Shown piece after piece: positions 27,166-34,079 of a stretch of DNA of 34,079 bases. The first letter of the stretch is position 1. Each line of letters begins with the position of its first letter. Source of the DNA: Chitinasiproducens palmae. Lineage in GTDB: Bacteria > Pseudomonadota > Gammaproteobacteria > Burkholderiales > Burkholderiaceae. Location of the stretch: contig NZ_FNLO01000020.1 in the NCBI RefSeq assembly GCF_900095735.1, positions 1 to 34,079 on the forward strand. Reading direction: 5' to 3'. Under the pieces are notes generated by a model. That model searched no databases. It saw nothing but the letters and a program-made list of their open reading frames with translations, and was not told where the DNA came from. The position numbers were made by a program, and so were the translations under genes.

Positions 27166-27603
27166 ATGCCACGCTTTGCCCGCCTGTTCGAAGCCGCCGC
27201 CGAAACGCTCAACGCCTATTACGCGGCGTTGGCCGAACGAAACATCGAGGCATTGATGGAATTGTGGGTCGACGAGGATTTCGTCTCGTGTATTTGCGAG
27301 GACGGCCGCCATCTGCACGGCCTCGAACGGATCCGCGCCGGCTTCGCGAAACAGATCGACGAGCAGCCGTCGACGATCGAACCGCTCGACATCCGCGTCT
27401 ACGACAGCCTGGCGACGGTCGTCTACGCGGTGGCCGAAGCGCATCGCAGCGACGCCGGCGAGAAGATGGTGTTCACGACCTACGTGATGGTGCAGGACCG
27501 TGGCGAATGGCGCATCGCCCATCTGCACGCGAGCGAAATGCGCGACGAAGCGGCGGGCGAATTCACCGACAAGCTGCGCAAGGGCCGCGGCGTCCTGCAC
27601 TGA
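27166..27603 (+). CDS. SnoaL-like (NTF2-fold) protein of unknown function
   Basis: A 145-residue protein with the features of the SnoaL/DUF4440 class of the NTF2-like superfamily: an N-terminal helix AAAETLNAYYAALAERNIEALMELW, then DEDFVSCICEDGRHLHGLERIRAGF, and a final strand pair KMVFTTYVMVQDRGEWRIAHLHAS. Such small cone-shaped proteins can be enzymes or binding modules. No catalytic residues can be named here. It lies 65 bases after waaF and five bases before a YheT-type hydrolase on the same strand, so it is probably co-transcribed with both. No clear ribosome-binding site is seen. Confidence 0.8.
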   Translation: MPRFARLFEAAAETLNAYYAALAERNIEALMELWVDEDFVSCICEDGRHLHGLERIRAGFAKQIDEQPSTIEPLDIRVYDSLATVVYAVAEAHRSDAGEKMVFTTYVMVQDRGEWRIAHLHASEMRDEAAGEFTDKLRKGRGVLH

Positions 27604-27608
27604 ACCGC

Positions 27609-28649
27609 ATGCGCGCGCCCGCCGGCGCCGTCGCGGGACCCGCGCCGCACACCAGCGACTATCCCGCGCCCTGGTGGTTGCCCGGCGGTCACCTGCAGAC
27701 GATCTTGCCGGCGACCGTGTTCGGCGCGCCACCGGTTGCATATCGGCGCGAACGCTGGACGACGCCCGACGACGATTTCATCGACGTCGACTGGCACGCC
27801 ACGTCCGCCGCGCCCGCCACATCGGGTCGCCCCCTGCTCGTGCTGTTCCATGGCCTGGAGGGCAGCGCCGAAAGCCATTACGCGCGCGCGTTGATGACTG
27901 TCGCCGCGGCGCGCGGCTGGCAAGCCGCCGTGCCGCATTTTCGTAGTTGCAGCGGCGAGCTGAACCGCCTGCCACGGTTCTATCACTCGGGCGACGCCGC
28001 GGAGATCGACTGGATCCTGCGCCGGATGCGGGCCCGCGCGCCCCATGCTCCCCTCTTCGTCGCCGGCGTTTCGCTGGGCGCCAACGCATTGCTGTGCTGG
28101 CTCGGCCAACAGGCGCAGGACGCCGCCTGGGTGCGTGCGGCCGCGGCCGTTTCCGCCCCGATCGATCTCGAACGCGCCGGCGATGCACTGGGCCGCGGCT
28201 TGAACATGATCTACACGCGCCACTTCCTCGCCACGCTCAAGCGCAAGAGTCTCGCCAAGCTCGCCCGCTTCCCCGGCCTGTTCGACGCGGACGCGGTGCG
28301 GGCCGCGCGCGACCTGCGCGCCTTCGACGACCTCGTCACCGCCCCGCTGCACGGTTTCGCCGGCGTCGACGATTATTGGCGTCGCGCCTCGTCGCGTCGC
28401 TGGCTGCAGCACATCGCCGTGCCGACGCTGCTGCTCAACGCCGCCAACGATCCGTTCACCCCACTCGGCACCCTGCCGGGACCGGGCGAGGTCTCGCCCT
28501 CGGTCCTGATCGAGCGCCCCGCGCAGGGCGGCCACGTCGGATTCGCGACGGGAACGCTCGGCGAGGCGATGCGTCGGACAAGCAATGGCTGGCTGGCCGC
28601 TCGCCTTGCCGCCTTCTTCGACGATTACACGGAAACAGACCATGGATGA
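27609..28649 (+). CDS. yheT: YheT-family alpha/beta hydrolase
   Basis: A 346-residue member of the YheT/ABHD1-3 group of alpha/beta hydrolases. The catalytic triad is visible: nucleophile Ser155 in VAGVSLGAN, Asp281 in NAANDPFTP, and His309 in QGGHVGF. The oxyanion loop is LFHGLEGSAESHY at 79-91. WWLPGGHLQTILP near the N-terminus is the family hallmark. Substrate is unknown; related proteins act on lipids or esters. The ATG at 27609 comes five bases after the preceding stop, and the 3' end overlaps the next gene by eight bases, which indicates one operon. Confidence 0.9.
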   Translation: MRAPAGAVAGPAPHTSDYPAPWWLPGGHLQTILPATVFGAPPVAYRRERWTTPDDDFIDVDWHATSAAPATSGRPLLVLFHGLEGSAESHYARALMTVAAARGWQAAVPHFRSCSGELNRLPRFYHSGDAAEIDWILRRMRARAPHAPLFVAGVSLGANALLCWLGQQAQDAAWVRAAAAVSAPIDLERAGDALGRGLNMIYTRHFLATLKRKSLAKLARFPGLFDADAVRAARDLRAFDDLVTAPLHGFAGVDDYWRRASSRRWLQHIAVPTLLLNAANDPFTPLGTLPGPGEVSPSVLIERPAQGGHVGFATGTLGEAMRRTSNGWLAARLAAFFDDYTETDHG

Positions 28650-29256
28650 GAACGTCAAGCGCGCGCTGGAGAAGTGGCCCAACGTGCCCGCCTGCACCGG
28701 TTGGCTATTGCTTGACCGACGCGGCGCGTGGCGCATGCGCGACGAGGCCGTGCAAGCCGCTGGCGGCCTGGGCGAGCCGATCCGGCATGCGCAACTGAAC
28801 GAGTTCATCGGGCGCAACTATCTCAGCGACGCCCATGGCCGGTGGTTCTTCCAGAACGGCCCGCAACGCGTCTTCGTCGAGCTCGCATACGCGCCATGGA
28901 TCGTGCGCCTGATGCCGGTGCCAGCCGGGGAAACGGGCCATGCGCCGCTGCGCGACCAGACCGGGGCAGCGTTCACGCCGCTGCGCTGCTGGTTGGTCGA
29001 CGACGGCAACGTGGTCTTCGAAGGCCGGCGTGGCGATGACGGCGCGCTGCAATTCGCGCTGCTGCACGATCACGACCTTGGCCCGTTCACCGAACGAATG
29101 AGCGAGCAGGATGGCGACACCCGCTGGCAAGCCGACGACGGCACGCTGTTGCCGCTCGCCCAGTTGGCCGAGGCCGAGATCGAGCAACGCTTCGGCTTCG
29201 TCCGCCACCCGTCGCTCGCACTGCCTGCCGACGAGGACGTGCCCGCCTCACGCTGA
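28642..29256 (+). CDS. Conserved hypothetical protein, family not recognised with certainty
   Basis: The ATG at 28642 overlaps the end of yheT by eight bases; 204 residues. I recognise it as the kind of protein that follows yheT in related betaproteobacteria, possibly one of the DUF2944-type families, but I cannot name the domain with confidence. It is soluble, without signal or membrane segment. Visible features are an N-terminal block with VPACTGWLLLDRRGAWRM and EFIGRNYLSDAHGRWFFQNGPQRVFVELAYAPWIVRL, and a second block CWLVDDGNVVFEGRRGDDGALQFALLHDHDL. The aromatic, strand-rich pattern suggests a mostly beta protein. No catalytic motif is evident. Confidence 0.75.
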   Translation: MDENVKRALEKWPNVPACTGWLLLDRRGAWRMRDEAVQAAGGLGEPIRHAQLNEFIGRNYLSDAHGRWFFQNGPQRVFVELAYAPWIVRLMPVPAGETGHAPLRDQTGAAFTPLRCWLVDDGNVVFEGRRGDDGALQFALLHDHDLGPFTERMSEQDGDTRWQADDGTLLPLAQLAEAEIEQRFGFVRHPSLALPADEDVPASR

Positions 29257-29312
29257 TCGGCTCCGCCGCCGGGCCAGGCATCGGTTCAACCGTCGGTCGA
29301 GTCATCGGCCTG

Positions 29313-29348
29313 GTCTTCGGTGCGGTCTTCGGTGCGGTCTTCGGTTCG
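29313..29348. repeat. GTCTTCGGTGCG 12-bp tandem repeat, 3 units
   Basis: Three consecutive copies at 29313, 29325 and 29337; the third ends in GTTCG instead of GTGCG. The array begins about 56 bases after the preceding gene's stop. Confidence 0.9.
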
Positions 29349-29390
29349 AGCGCCGGCGCTGCCAATGCCGCGCTTGAGGCGTCGATCGGG

Positions 29391-29426
29391 TTGGCTGGGT
29401 TGGCTGGGTTGGCTGGGTTGGCTGGG
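29391..29426. repeat. TTGGCTGGG 9-bp tandem repeat, 4 units
   Basis: Four perfect copies followed by a G-rich run (GGCGACTGGGGGGG). The G-clusters on the plus strand could in principle form a quadruplex. Confidence 0.95.
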
Positions 29427-29682
29427 GCGACTGGGGGGGCGCCGCTCGACGGTCATGACCGCTTTGTGCAGCCGCTGTAGTGAGCCACTGTCCCTGGCAT
29501 CAGCGCCTGCATTTTGCAGCCGGCGTCGGCGTGCCGGACGGGCGACACGCCCGCCCGGCTGTCCCGCCTTGACGATGCCGCCGATCGTCGTCATCGCGGC
29601 TCCGCCCAGCCTGTATTCGCGCTTCGCGACGGGCGGGGGCCCCCGACGCACGTCGCGGGCGAGCGCGATCCGGCCGCCCCGG

Positions 29683-31794
29683 TCATTGCGGCCAGCCCTT
29701 CCTGTCCTCGCGTTCCTCTTCGTAGGCGGTGCGCATCTCGCGCAGCCGGCGTGACAGCGCCGCCTGCTCGTCCAGGCCGGCCTGACCACCATCGCGCGCC
29801 TGCTTCAGTTGCTCGATAGCCGACGCCCAGGCGCCGTCCAGCGCCAACCGTTCAGCCTGCGCGCGGCGCTGGCAGACGACATCGCCGAGCCGATTGCAGG
29901 ACTGCGCCAGCATTGCCCACCAGTCGGGATCGTCGCGACGGCTCCGCGTGAACGACTCGGCGAGCCGTCGCACCGCCACCTGGTCGACGTGGTCGCCCAG
30001 ACGCGCCATCATGCGCGCTGCCACCAGCGACACCGCCGCCGAGGACGGTGCCTCGCCGAGCGCAGCCTGCAACGCGGTCCGCGCGGCCGCCGCTTGCTGC
30101 CGCGTGATCGCGATGTCCGCCTGCAACAAGGACAAATCGGCCAGCAGCCGTGACGACACCGCACGCGGTGGAACGGCGCCGTCATCACGGGCGGCGCCTG
30201 GCGCCCGCGCGCCGGTCGGCACCGGCACCGCGGTCATCGATGGCGCGGACGGACCGACCCGTAGATCCCGGTTCGTCGTGGCGACCAGCATCGCGCGCGC
30301 CTGTCGCAGCGCTTCGGACGCGCCAACGATATCCCCTTGCCGCTGAGCCGCGAGCGCGATCCCATACCAGTTTGCCGCCGGCTCCGGCGCCGTCTGCTGC
30401 GCCAATTCGCCGGCCAACTGGTCGCGTACGCGAAGGTAAGCCAGCTTGTCCTCAGCTTGGAGCACCCGCGCCCGGACCTGCATGAACGCGTACTGCGGGT
30501 CCTCGTGCGCAAAGCGGTACGGCAGTCCGCGCGCACGGTCCGAGATTTCCGCCATCCGCTCGCTCGTCAGTGGGTGCGTACGGAAGTACTTCGCCAGTTC
30601 CGAAACATCGGGCGAAGCGCGCTCCATGCGCCCGAAAAACCGTATCATCGCGTCCGGGTCGAAGCCCGCGCCGTACAGCACCGAAAAACCCACGCGATCC
30701 GCCTCCTGCTCGGCCGAGCGGGATAGCGCGAGATGATTGTCCAACGCAAACGCCTGGGAGCCGGTCACCACCGCCATGCCGAGGTCCGCACTGCGCGCCG
30801 CCACGCCCGCCAGCAGGCCAAGCAACGTGCCCGCCAGCGCCGTGTAGCTGTCGCGCTTGCCAGGGCCGATGCTGCGGGCAATGTGCCGCTGCAACACGTG
30901 CCCGATCTCGTGCGCGAGCACGGACGCCAACTCGGATTCGCTTTGCGTCGTCGCAATGAGACCCGTGTTCACGCCGATGAAACCACCGGGCATCGCAAAC
31001 GCATTGATCATCGGATCGCGCATCACGAACGCCGTGAAGCGGGGCGCCGCCGGATCGATGCGCTCGCGCGCGCTGGCACCCAACCGTCCGGCGAGCCCGG
31101 TCACGTAGTCGTTCAGCAAGGGATCGTCCAGATAGGACGGGTCGCGCCTGACCTCCCGCAGCAGTACCTCGCCCCAGCGCCGCTCGTCCGCCGGCGACAG
31201 TTCACCGCCGGAGCCGTCGCCGAGCGTCGGCAGAACATTGCCGTGCATCGGCTGCTCACTGCTGGAGGCAAAGCGTGGTGTACGACACACGTCGCCAACC
31301 GGCAGCGTTTCCGACGCGCTGCTGCCGGCCACACCCGCGCAGACATCGATTGGACGCGGCGGCAGACAATCCGCCCCACTCGTGCAGGGCGAAGCGGGAG
31401 CGCCGCCCCGCAGTGCGGAGAGACGTGACGGCGAGCCCGGCAGTGCGTTGCCGGCTGGATCGGCCGCAGCCGCCGAAGCCGCTGCAGGTGCCGAAGCACC
31501 TGAAACCCGTGCGCGGGCGGGCTCGCCTTGCGACGGGTCACGCCCGGCGCGCAACGTACCGGATGGCACCGCCGACGACGGCTCGCGGCCATCCGCAGGC
31601 AAGGGCTGGGCCCAAACGTGCGCGCCGAGCGGGCAGCCAAGCAATGCGATCATCAAGCACGCGCCAAGCCGTTGCGCGCGGGACCGTGGCCCGCGACGGT
31701 CGCCCCCCTGGCCGCCGCGCCGCGCCGCGGCTTGAAAGCGCGCGCTGCCGCCGCGCAAGAAGCTCGCACGGCCGAGTGCAGTCACCACGCCCAC
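29683..31794 (-). CDS. M48-family zinc metalloprotease with C-terminal repeat region (BepA-like)
   Basis: A periplasmic protease related to BepA (YfgC), which monitors outer-membrane protein assembly. The frame gives 703 residues from a GTG at 31794. The zinc site is HEIGH at 295-299 (catalytic Glu296), with the third-ligand region SRSAEQEADRVG at about 359-369. A helical, TPR-like region follows from about residue 440. A hydrophobic segment ACLMIALLGCPLGAHVWA at about 45-62 is the probable signal peptide, preceded by an unusually long basic leader, so the true start may be the in-frame ATG at 31653. Residues 65-200 are a low-complexity Ala/Ser/Pro/Gly linker with four cysteines (137, 143, 152, 170). 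Typical BepA proteins have about 490 residues. No ribosome-binding site is visible at either start. Confidence 0.88.
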   Translation of the reverse strand: MGVVTALGRASFLRGGSARFQAAARRGGQGGDRRGPRSRAQRLGACLMIALLGCPLGAHVWAQPLPADGREPSSAVPSGTLRAGRDPSQGEPARARVSGASAPAAASAAAADPAGNALPGSPSRLSALRGGAPASPCTSGADCLPPRPIDVCAGVAGSSASETLPVGDVCRTPRFASSSEQPMHGNVLPTLGDGSGGELSPADERRWGEVLLREVRRDPSYLDDPLLNDYVTGLAGRLGASARERIDPAAPRFTAFVMRDPMINAFAMPGGFIGVNTGLIATTQSESELASVLAHEIGHVLQRHIARSIGPGKRDSYTALAGTLLGLLAGVAARSADLGMAVVTGSQAFALDNHLALSRSAEQEADRVGFSVLYGAGFDPDAMIRFFGRMERASPDVSELAKYFRTHPLTSERMAEISDRARGLPYRFAHEDPQYAFMQVRARVLQAEDKLAYLRVRDQLAGELAQQTAPEPAANWYGIALAAQRQGDIVGASEALRQARAMLVATTNRDLRVGPSAPSMTAVPVPTGARAPGAARDDGAVPPRAVSSRLLADLSLLQADIAITRQQAAAARTALQAALGEAPSSAAVSLVAARMMARLGDHVDQVAVRRLAESFTRSRRDDPDWWAMLAQSCNRLGDVVCQRRAQAERLALDGAWASAIEQLKQARDGGQAGLDEQAALSRRLREMRTAYEEEREDRKGWPQ

Positions 31795-31944
31795 GGATGC
31801 AGTCTAACGGCAGCCATGCCGGACAGATCGGCGGGCGCCAGCCAGGCGACGCAATGTGCCCGCTTCCACTGCTGGCGCTGCCCAGGCCACCGCCGCGGCG
31901 ATGCGGCATCGCAAGGCCGCTCCGCACCACGCAACCGCGTCGCC

Positions 31945-32214
31945 GTGCCGGACACTCTGACTACCAGGCCATTTGTCGCCCAGATCGACGCACTAGAGTT
32001 TGCGGCAGATATCAAGGCAGTCATCGACGTATTCACGAAAGCACTCGCGAAGGCATGCTTCGAGGGTTCATCGGGCCGTTTAGCAAGGCTGTACGACGAT
32101 GCTGCGGAGACGACACACGCGGCGGCGACACATGCGGCGGCGACACATGCGGCGATGTATGCAACGCTGCATGTGCAGCGGCACGTAAGACAAACCGTGC
32201 GAGTAAGCACGTGA
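31945..32214 (+). CDS. Weak candidate small protein with Ala-Thr-His repeats
   Basis: A frame from a GTG at 31945 encodes 89 residues. The middle (FVAQIDALEFAADIKAVIDV, then FTKALAKACFEGSSGRLARLYDD) reads like a helical protein. The end contains THAAATHAAATHAAM from the 15-bp repeat. Third positions are only moderately GC-rich, unlike the core genes here. There is no Shine-Dalgarno, and I recognise no family. It could be horizontally acquired, a decayed remnant or chance. Confidence 0.2.
   Translation: MPDTLTTRPFVAQIDALEFAADIKAVIDVFTKALAKACFEGSSGRLARLYDDAAETTHAAATHAAATHAAMYATLHVQRHVRQTVRVST
32111..32155. repeat. CGACACATGCGGCGG 15-bp tandem repeat, 3 units
   Basis: Three nearly identical copies at 32111, 32126 and 32141 (first copy CACGC for CATGC, last ends GCGA). 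The 15-base unit keeps the reading frame. Confidence 0.92.
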
Positions 32215-32592
32215 CGGTAGATGCTAAAACGATCATGCCGACAGCCTAACTCAGGCTTCCCGCCGAGCGCTTGTCGACAAACCGGCCTATGTCGCGGTCC
32301 CGGCCCAATGCGCGAACACCCGTGCCTCCGCTACTTCGTGGTTCGACTCACGGCGATGCCTGCCAGCGGAGTGTTGCCGTTGCCGTTGCCGGCAGGCTTG
32401 CCAGCGCTGACGCGCTCCTCCGTCCCGTGCGGCGACACGACTTCCCCGACATCGAGGACCGGCCACCGTGCCCGCGGCCGTCATCAAACCGCGCAGCATT
32501 GCCACGTGGCGGCTGGCGAAAACAATGCGCGGCAATGCTGCGACGACGCGTGCGCACCGACTTGAATTGTCTGGACCATCATCGATCGACGC

Positions 32593-32598
32593 TATGAT
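32593..32598 (+). promoter_or_regulatory. Candidate -10 element of moaC
   Basis: TATGAT lies 34 bases before the moaC ATG. The nearest -35-like TTGTCT at 32567 is 20 bases away, too far for a good promoter, so the call rests on the -10 alone. Confidence 0.35.
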
Positions 32599-32631
32599 AG
32601 ACCGCTGAAGCCTTCTCGAACGCAAACCACG

Positions 32632-33120
32632 ATGAAAGAACTGACGCATTTCGACGCTGCCGGAGACGCCCATATGGTGGACGTCGGGGCAAAAGCCGAA
32701 ACCCGACGCGTCGCACGCGCGCGCGGCACCATCACGATGGCGCGCGACACCTTCGCGACGATCGCCAGCGGACAAGCGAAGAAAGGCGACGTCATCGGCA
32801 TTGCGCGGGTTGCCGCCATTCAGGGTGCGAAGCGCACCGCCGACCTGATCCCACTCTGCCACCCGCTTGCGCTGACGCGTGTTGCCGTCACCTTCGAACT
32901 GGACGAGGCGGCCAGCGCAGTGCATTGCGAAGCGCGCGTCGAAACCGTCGGGCGCACGGGCGTTGAGATGGAAGCATTGACCGCCGTTCAGGTCGGCTTG
33001 CTCACCATCTATGACATGGTCAAGGCCATCGATCGCGGCATGATCATCACCAATGTCGGCGTGGTCGAAAAGCGCGGCGGCAAGAGCGGCGACTGGACGC
33101 CTGCCCGTAGCGAGCCATGA
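32632..33120 (+). CDS. moaC: Cyclic pyranopterin monophosphate synthase
   Basis: MoaC converts the product of MoaA to cyclic pyranopterin monophosphate in molybdenum cofactor synthesis. Its 162 residues match the family. Motifs are [19 protein letters not shown] near the N-terminus, [20 protein letters not shown] with catalytic lysines, [12 protein letters not shown], the [19 protein letters not shown] helix, and the final EKRGGKSG. It stands alone here: no moaA, moaD or moaE is in the window. It is divergent from the M48 gene across the 837-base gap. Confidence 0.96.
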   Translation: MKELTHFDAAGDAHMVDVGAKAETRRVARARGTITMARDTFATIASGQAKKGDVIGIARVAAIQGAKRTADLIPLCHPLALTRVAVTFELDEAASAVHCEARVETVGRTGVEMEALTAVQVGLLTIYDMVKAIDRGMIITNVGVVEKRGGKSGDWTPARSEP

Positions 33121-33916
33121 GCGGTTTCCAGCACACTTTGCGCGCCGGTCGCAGGTAAAGACGGCGGGCTCTGCACCTGCACTTGCACCTGCACCTCACT
33201 TGCAGTTGCCTTCGCCAATCGCAACGCCTGCGATGATAGCGGTCGGCAGGCCGCCCAGATCAGCACGGCGCGGCAAAGACCGTTTCCCGACCACCCCATT
33301 CCACCCGGCCGGGTGACTTGCGCTTGATGAGCCATCGGCCATTCGGCCATCGTCCAACGGCCATTGGTCGGCATGAGCCGGGTTCACGCGCCGCCTGTGA
33401 CGCGGGCCAGGTCGACGAGTGCTCGACCGACAGGCCGGAGGCAGACGACCGCAGTGGCGCAGCCGCACCAGCCGCTGCGTCAAAGGAGGCACCTCAGACA
33501 GTCGGGTCGCGACGACGACGCCTTCATCTGCGTCAATCGGAAGGCCCCCGCGTAGTGAAGCGCGCGCACCGCACTTGCCCCTGGCCACCGGCTTCGACTC
33601 GGCCGACGGCTTGCGCTTGAGTCGCCGTCTCGCCCGCCCGATGCGGACCGACAATCGAAATGAACCGGGATGGCGCGGCGCTTGTCACGCGGGTCGGCTC
33701 GACGGGCATACAACCGAAGGACCGAAGGACCGAGGGCAGACCGCTGTAACATTCAAGCGCCGACATTGTTGAAATGGAAGCGCCCCGCTTCGCTCTTCAC
33801 ACTACCGTGCAGTGGTGCTGCGTAACGACTGGCGCAGGGCTGCGATGCGCCGGGTCGCAGCGCTGACGAGCGCTGGATAGTGGAGTTCGCGGATCGCGCA
33901 GCCGAGTAGCGGATCA
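33121..33916. other. Region downstream of moaC without a supported gene
   Basis: About 800 bases in which all open frames have Arg/Ser/Pro-rich translations and no start signals. It contains TGCACC-type hexamers at 33172-33195, near-repeats of CGGCCAT around 33333-33376, and GACCGAAG-type octamers near 33710-33730. No terminator for moaC stands out. A 36-codon frame near 33780-33885 has no start codon. Confidence 0.5.
33172..33195. repeat. TGCACC hexamer, 4 units
   Basis: TGCACC, TGCACT, TGCACC, TGCACC in direct succession, about 50 bases after the moaC stop. Confidence 0.9.
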
Positions 33917-34079
33917 CGGTCGCCGTTCGCCGGTCGCCGGTCGCCGGTCGCCGGTCGCCGGTCGCCGGTCGCCGGTCGCCGGTCGCCGGTTGCCGGTTGC
34001 CGGTTGCCGGTTGCCGGTTGCCGGTTGCCGGTTGCCGGTTGCCGGTTGCCGGTTGCCGGTTGCCGGTTGCCGGTTGCCG
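33917..34079. repeat. Two-part heptanucleotide array running off the window
   Basis: From 33917 the sequence is a 7-bp tandem array: one CGGTCGC, one variant CGTTCGC, eight perfect CGGTCGC (33931-33986), then a sharp switch to CGGTTGC, thirteen perfect copies to 34077 plus two bases at the edge. The total is at least 23 units and continues beyond the window. The unit is not a multiple of three, so the array would shift frame with each change in copy number if it were coding. Confidence 0.98.

Larger units (their letters stand above)
29257..29682. other. Gap between convergent genes carrying tandem repeats, no gene supported
   Basis: About 425 bases between the 3' ends of the plus-strand hypothetical gene and the minus-strand M48 gene. 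Two tandem arrays (12-bp and 9-bp units) lie within 115 bases. A minus-strand frame through the region encodes Thr-Glu-Asp-Arg and Pro-Ser-Gln repeats with an Arg-rich body, and I do not consider it a gene. No strong terminator is visible. Confidence 0.55.
31795..32631. other. Divergent 837-base intergenic region of lower GC, no confident gene
   Basis: The stretch between the M48 gene and moaC is less GC-rich than its surroundings and uses more A/T at would-be third positions. It contains a possible 89-residue frame (31945-32214), a 15-bp tandem repeat and a moaC -10 candidate. I see no insertion-sequence ends, tRNA or integrase. Confidence 0.5.

Noticed and set aside
29286..29792. Minus-strand frame with Pro-Ser-Gln and Thr-Glu-Asp-Arg repeats
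   Set aside because: It overlaps the end of the M48 gene in another frame, is very Arg-rich, and the repeats are explained by DNA tandem arrays; no start signal is seen.
31782..32210. Minus-strand 142-codon frame with Ala-Cys-Val repeats upstream of the M48 gene
   Set aside because: It overlaps the M48 start, its repeat is the reverse of the 15-bp DNA array, and no start signal or family is visible.
33780..33890. Short peptide-like frame (HYRAVVLRNDWRRAAM) considered as a transposase remnant
   Set aside because: Only about 36 codons, no start codon, no inverted repeats and no clear match to a transposase family I know.
33917..34079. CRISPR array
   Set aside because: Seven-base units without spacers are a simple tandem repeat, not CRISPR.

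Overview
The window looks like a core chromosomal segment of a high-GC betaproteobacterium, most likely Burkholderia sensu lato. The reasons are a BpeAB-OprB-type efflux operon with a divergent TetR regulator, a purC / purE-purK-sua5 block beside fba-pyk-pgk, ilvE followed by a small zinc-finger gene and waaF, strongly GC-biased third codon positions, and many short tandem repeats between genes. This is recognition from memory of family and gene order; no search was run. I saw no rRNA, tRNA, CRISPR array, insertion sequence, integrase or phage gene.

Layout. 1-539: 5' part of a glutathione-dependent formaldehyde dehydrogenase gene on the minus strand, cut by the window edge. 736-6822: minus-strand operon for a tripartite RND pump (bpeA-bpeB-oprB) with a terminator after oprB. 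6823-7132: control region with a perfect 18-bp palindrome resembling AcrR-family operators. 7133-8064: bpeR on the plus strand, an overlapping possible Gly-Tyr-repeat ORF, and a terminator. 8361-12802: minus strand, a small secreted protein, an HtrA/DegQ protease, and a QseB/QseC-like two-component pair; a PmrA-type box lies upstream of the protease gene. 13122-15879: plus strand, dacB (PBP4) and a Tat-exported DUF1501 protein. 16116-19886: minus strand, sua5, purK, purE, purC. 20196-24196: minus strand, fba, pyk, pgk. 24805-29256: plus strand, ilvE, a zf-CHCC protein, waaF, a SnoaL-like protein, a YheT-type hydrolase and an unrecognised protein. 29683-31794: minus strand, M48 metalloprotease. 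32632-33120: moaC. 33121 to the end: no convincing gene, closing in a heptanucleotide array that runs off the window.

Themes. The left third concerns the cell envelope: drug efflux under a local repressor, a periplasmic protease that may be controlled by the adjacent sensor-regulator pair, and peptidoglycan trimming. The middle is housekeeping metabolism (threonylcarbamoyl-AMP for tRNA, purine biosynthesis, lower glycolysis). The right part mixes branched-chain amino acid metabolism, LPS inner-core synthesis, envelope proteolysis and molybdenum cofactor synthesis.

No plainly new multi-gene system is visible. The most interesting points are: the Gly-Tyr ORF, whose repeat variation is silent only in its own reading frame and whose stop lies 7 bases before a terminator; the PmrA-type box upstream of the protease; the AcrR-like operator; and the two-part heptamer array at the right edge.
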